Shown here one piece after another: positions 7,398-8,764 of a stretch of 8,764 bases of DNA (the stretch's first letter is position 1; each line of letters opens with the position of its first letter). This stretch comes from an uncultured Pseudorhodobacter sp. (lineage in GTDB: Bacteria > Pseudomonadota > Alphaproteobacteria > Rhodobacterales > Rhodobacteraceae): positions 1-8,764 of the forward strand of contig CAMFLG010000105.1 in assembly GCA_945957495.1 (NCBI GenBank). The letters run 5' to 3'. Under the pieces are notes generated by a model that was not told where the DNA came from, searched no databases, and saw only the letters and a list, made by a program, of their open reading frames with translations. Position numbers and translations under genes: made by a program.

Positions 7398-8206
7398 AAG
7401 CCGCCCCCGATGACGCGCGGCGGCCCAAGGATGGCGCGGGTGGCCGCGGCCACATCCTCTTGCCGCATCAGGCTTTCCCCGATCAGAAAGCAGCGCGCGC
7501 CAAAGCGGGCCACATCCGCCAGATCCTCGGCGGTGAACAGCCCGCTTTCGGAAATGATCAGCCGCCCCTCTGGCACCAGCCGCGCCAGTTGCCGGGTGGT
7601 TTCCAGCGTCACGTCAAACGTGTGCAGGTTGCGGTTGTTGATGCCGATCAGCGGCGATTTCAACAGGGCCGCGCGGTCCAATTCGGCGCGGTCATGCACC
7701 TCGATCAGCACATCCATGCCCAATTCAAACGCCGCCGCCTCTAGTTCTGCCGCCTGCGTGTCGGTCAGCGTGGCCATGATCAGCAGGATGCAATCGGCTT
7801 TCAGCGCGCGCGCCTCGACCACCTGATAGGTGTCATAGATGAAATCCTTGCGCAGGCAGGGCAGGGCCGTCGCATCATGCGCCTCGGTCAGATAGCTGTC
7901 GTCGCCCTGAAAGGATGGCCCGTCGGTCAGCACAGAAAGGCAGGTCGCCCCACCCGCCTCATAGGCCTTTGCCAGCTCAACAGGCCGGAAATCTTCGCGG
8001 ATCAGGCCTTTCGAGGGGCTGGCCTTCTTGATTTCGGCGATCAGGCCATAGCCCGTCATTGCAGCATCCGACAGCGCCTCGGCAAAGCCGCGCGGACGCG
8101 GTGCGCGCCGGGCAAGTTCGGTCACGTCGGCCAGCGGATGCGAGATCTTGCGGGCGGCGACTTCTTCAAGCTTGTAGGCTTTGATGCTGTCAAGAATTGT
8201 GCTCAT
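7394..8206 (-). CDS. trpC: Indole-3-glycerol phosphate synthase
   Basis: Closes the indole ring in tryptophan synthesis, turning carboxyphenylamino-deoxyribulose phosphate into indole-3-glycerol phosphate. It is a stand-alone (beta/alpha)8 barrel of 270 residues, not fused to TrpF as in E. coli. Expected catalytic residues are visible: Glu58 and Lys60 in AEIKKASPSKG, Lys120 in CLRKDF, Glu169 in LIEVHDR, Asn190 in GINNRNL, and Glu220-Ser221 in ISESG. I choose the ATG at 8206, giving MSTILDSIKAYKLEEVAARK. A TTG two codons upstream (8212) is in frame but less likely. The ribosome-binding site is weak. trpD lies 54 bases upstream on the same strand, and the stop overlaps the moaC GTG start. Confidence 0.98.
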   Translation of the reverse strand: MSTILDSIKAYKLEEVAARKISHPLADVTELARRAPRPRGFAEALSDAAMTGYGLIAEIKKASPSKGLIREDFRPVELAKAYEAGGATCLSVLTDGPSFQGDDSYLTEAHDATALPCLRKDFIYDTYQVVEARALKADCILLIMATLTDTQAAELEAAAFELGMDVLIEVHDRAELDRAALLKSPLIGINNRNLHTFDVTLETTRQLARLVPEGRLIISESGLFTAEDLADVARFGARCFLIGESLMRQEDVAAATRAILGPPRVIGGGL

Positions 8207-8260
8207 GGTCAAAGCCTAGTCAGAAGGAAGGGGAAAGGAAAGCGCGCTTTGCCTTCGGCG
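8207..8260 (-). other. trpD-trpC intercistronic spacer with a 12-base palindrome
   Basis: This 54-base gap is the only real spacing between genes in the trp-moa-moe cluster. It holds the perfect palindrome AAAGCGCGCTTT (8239-8250). In the minus-strand transcript it also holds GCCGAAGGC just after the trpD stop, a tiny 3-base-pair hairpin, followed by a C/T-rich run. With flanking GG and CC the palindrome could make a six-base-pair stem with one bulge. It is too weak to call a terminator and could be an RNA processing or stability element, or chance in GC-rich DNA. Confidence 0.3.
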
Positions 8261-8720
8261 TCATGCGTGGGTCAGGTGGCGCAATGCCTCGATTTTGCCT
8301 CTGGCCGCGCCCGAGTCAATGGATTCTCGCGCGATTTCAACGCCTTCTTTCAGGTTGGCGGCCTTGTCCGCCACCACCAGCGCCGCGGCCGCGTTCAACA
8401 GCACAGCATCGCGGAACGCCCCCGGCGCCCCATCCAGCAAGGCCCGGAACGCCACCGCGTTTTCGCCCGGTGTGCCGCCCATGATCGCCTCGAACGGATA
8501 AATCGGCAGGCCCGCGTCTTCGGGGTGCAGGGTGAATTCGCGGACTGCGCCGCCCTCCAGCGCCGCGATTTCGGTGGTTGCGGCGATAGAGATTTCGTCA
8601 GTGCCGTCGCCGCCATGCACCAGCCAGGCCTTTTCAGACCCCAGCGCGCGCAGGGTTTCCGCCATCGGCCGGATCAGGCTGGCCGAAAACGCGCCGGTCA
8701 ACTGCCGCTTCACCCCGGCC
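8261..8720 (-). CDS. trpD: Anthranilate phosphoribosyltransferase, C-terminal part only
   Basis: Transfers the phosphoribosyl group from PRPP to anthranilate, the step two reactions before TrpC (TrpF acts between them). Only 152 genuine residues remain, from AGVKRQLTGAFS to the end at RHLTHA and a TGA stop. A full enzyme has about 340. The segment matches the catalytic C-terminal half: GAFSASLIRPMAETLRALG, then VHGGDGTDEIS, the anthranilate/metal-side motif of the family. The 5' half is missing because the genomic sequence stops at 8720 and Nextera adapter follows. A reading frame continues into the adapter to an artificial GTG at 8749, adding the false residues MGSEMCIRDR. That extension must not be annotated. 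trpC is 54 bases downstream on the same strand. Upstream trp genes such as trpG and trpE are expected beyond the break but are not seen. Confidence 0.95.
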
Positions 8721-8764
8721 CTGTCTCTTATACACATCTCCGAGCCCACGAGACGTAGAGGAAT
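8721..8764. other. Illumina Nextera adapter read-through (non-genomic)
   Basis: Bases 8721-8739 are the 19-base Tn5 mosaic end CTGTCTCTTATACACATCT. Bases 8740-8754 (CCGAGCCCACGAGAC) complete the reverse complement of the Nextera read-2 transposase adapter. The next eight bases, GTAGAGGA (8755-8762), sit exactly where the i7 index belongs and match, from memory, Nextera index N712. The final AT (8763-8764) is the first two bases of the P7-side sequence that should follow. The order and lengths fit read-through of a short library fragment, so this is library artefact and not a transposon in the organism. Trim the sequence at 8720. Confidence 0.98.

Noticed and set aside
8721..8739. Tn5 mosaic end as evidence of a transposon
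   Set aside because: It is followed immediately by Nextera adapter sequence and an index at exact spacing, which explains it fully as library artefact.
7877..8758. A 293-codon plus-strand open frame antisense to trpC and trpD
   Set aside because: It is antisense to two genes with intact signatures and its last residues are translated adapter, so its end is artificial.

Overview
The window is a GC-rich piece of an alphaproteobacterial chromosome, most likely Rhodobacteraceae (Rhodobacter/Paracoccus-like). Three things support this: the residue patterns of the proteins, the gene order gltA-gltX-comEC-lexA-moeA-moaC-trpC-trpD (which I recall as common in that family), and an alphaproteobacterial-type SOS box (GTTC-N7-GTTC) in front of lexA. 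It is dense housekeeping sequence. I see no prophage, insertion sequence, CRISPR array, tRNA or rRNA, and no stretch over 300 bases lacks a gene.

Layout. Bases 18-1313 (minus) encode citrate synthase, and 1393-2802 (minus) encode glutamyl-tRNA synthetase. Divergent from gltX across a 76-base gap is comEC (2879-4963, plus), an inner-membrane DNA-uptake channel protein. It meets lexA (4960-5646, minus) tail to tail with overlapping stop codons. Upstream of lexA is a promoter-like region with an SOS box. Further right, and reading leftwards, is a tightly packed cluster: trpD (3' half only), trpC, moaC and moeA. The last three are joined by overlapping start and stop codons.

Function. trpD and trpC carry out consecutive early steps of tryptophan synthesis. 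moaC and moeA act at an early and the final step of molybdenum cofactor synthesis. They are physically fused to the trp unit by translational coupling. lexA follows in the same direction but has its own candidate autoregulated promoter. gltX and gltA form a separate leftward pair.

The right end is not genomic. Bases 8721-8764 match Illumina Nextera read-through adapter, followed by an 8-base index and the first two bases of the P7 side. The real sequence ends at 8720, inside trpD, and any open reading frame running past that point has an artificial terminus. I did not find a new biological system. The most useful observations are this adapter, the lexA operator architecture, the trp-moa-moe coupling, and a ComEC without a recognisable metallo-beta-lactamase motif.
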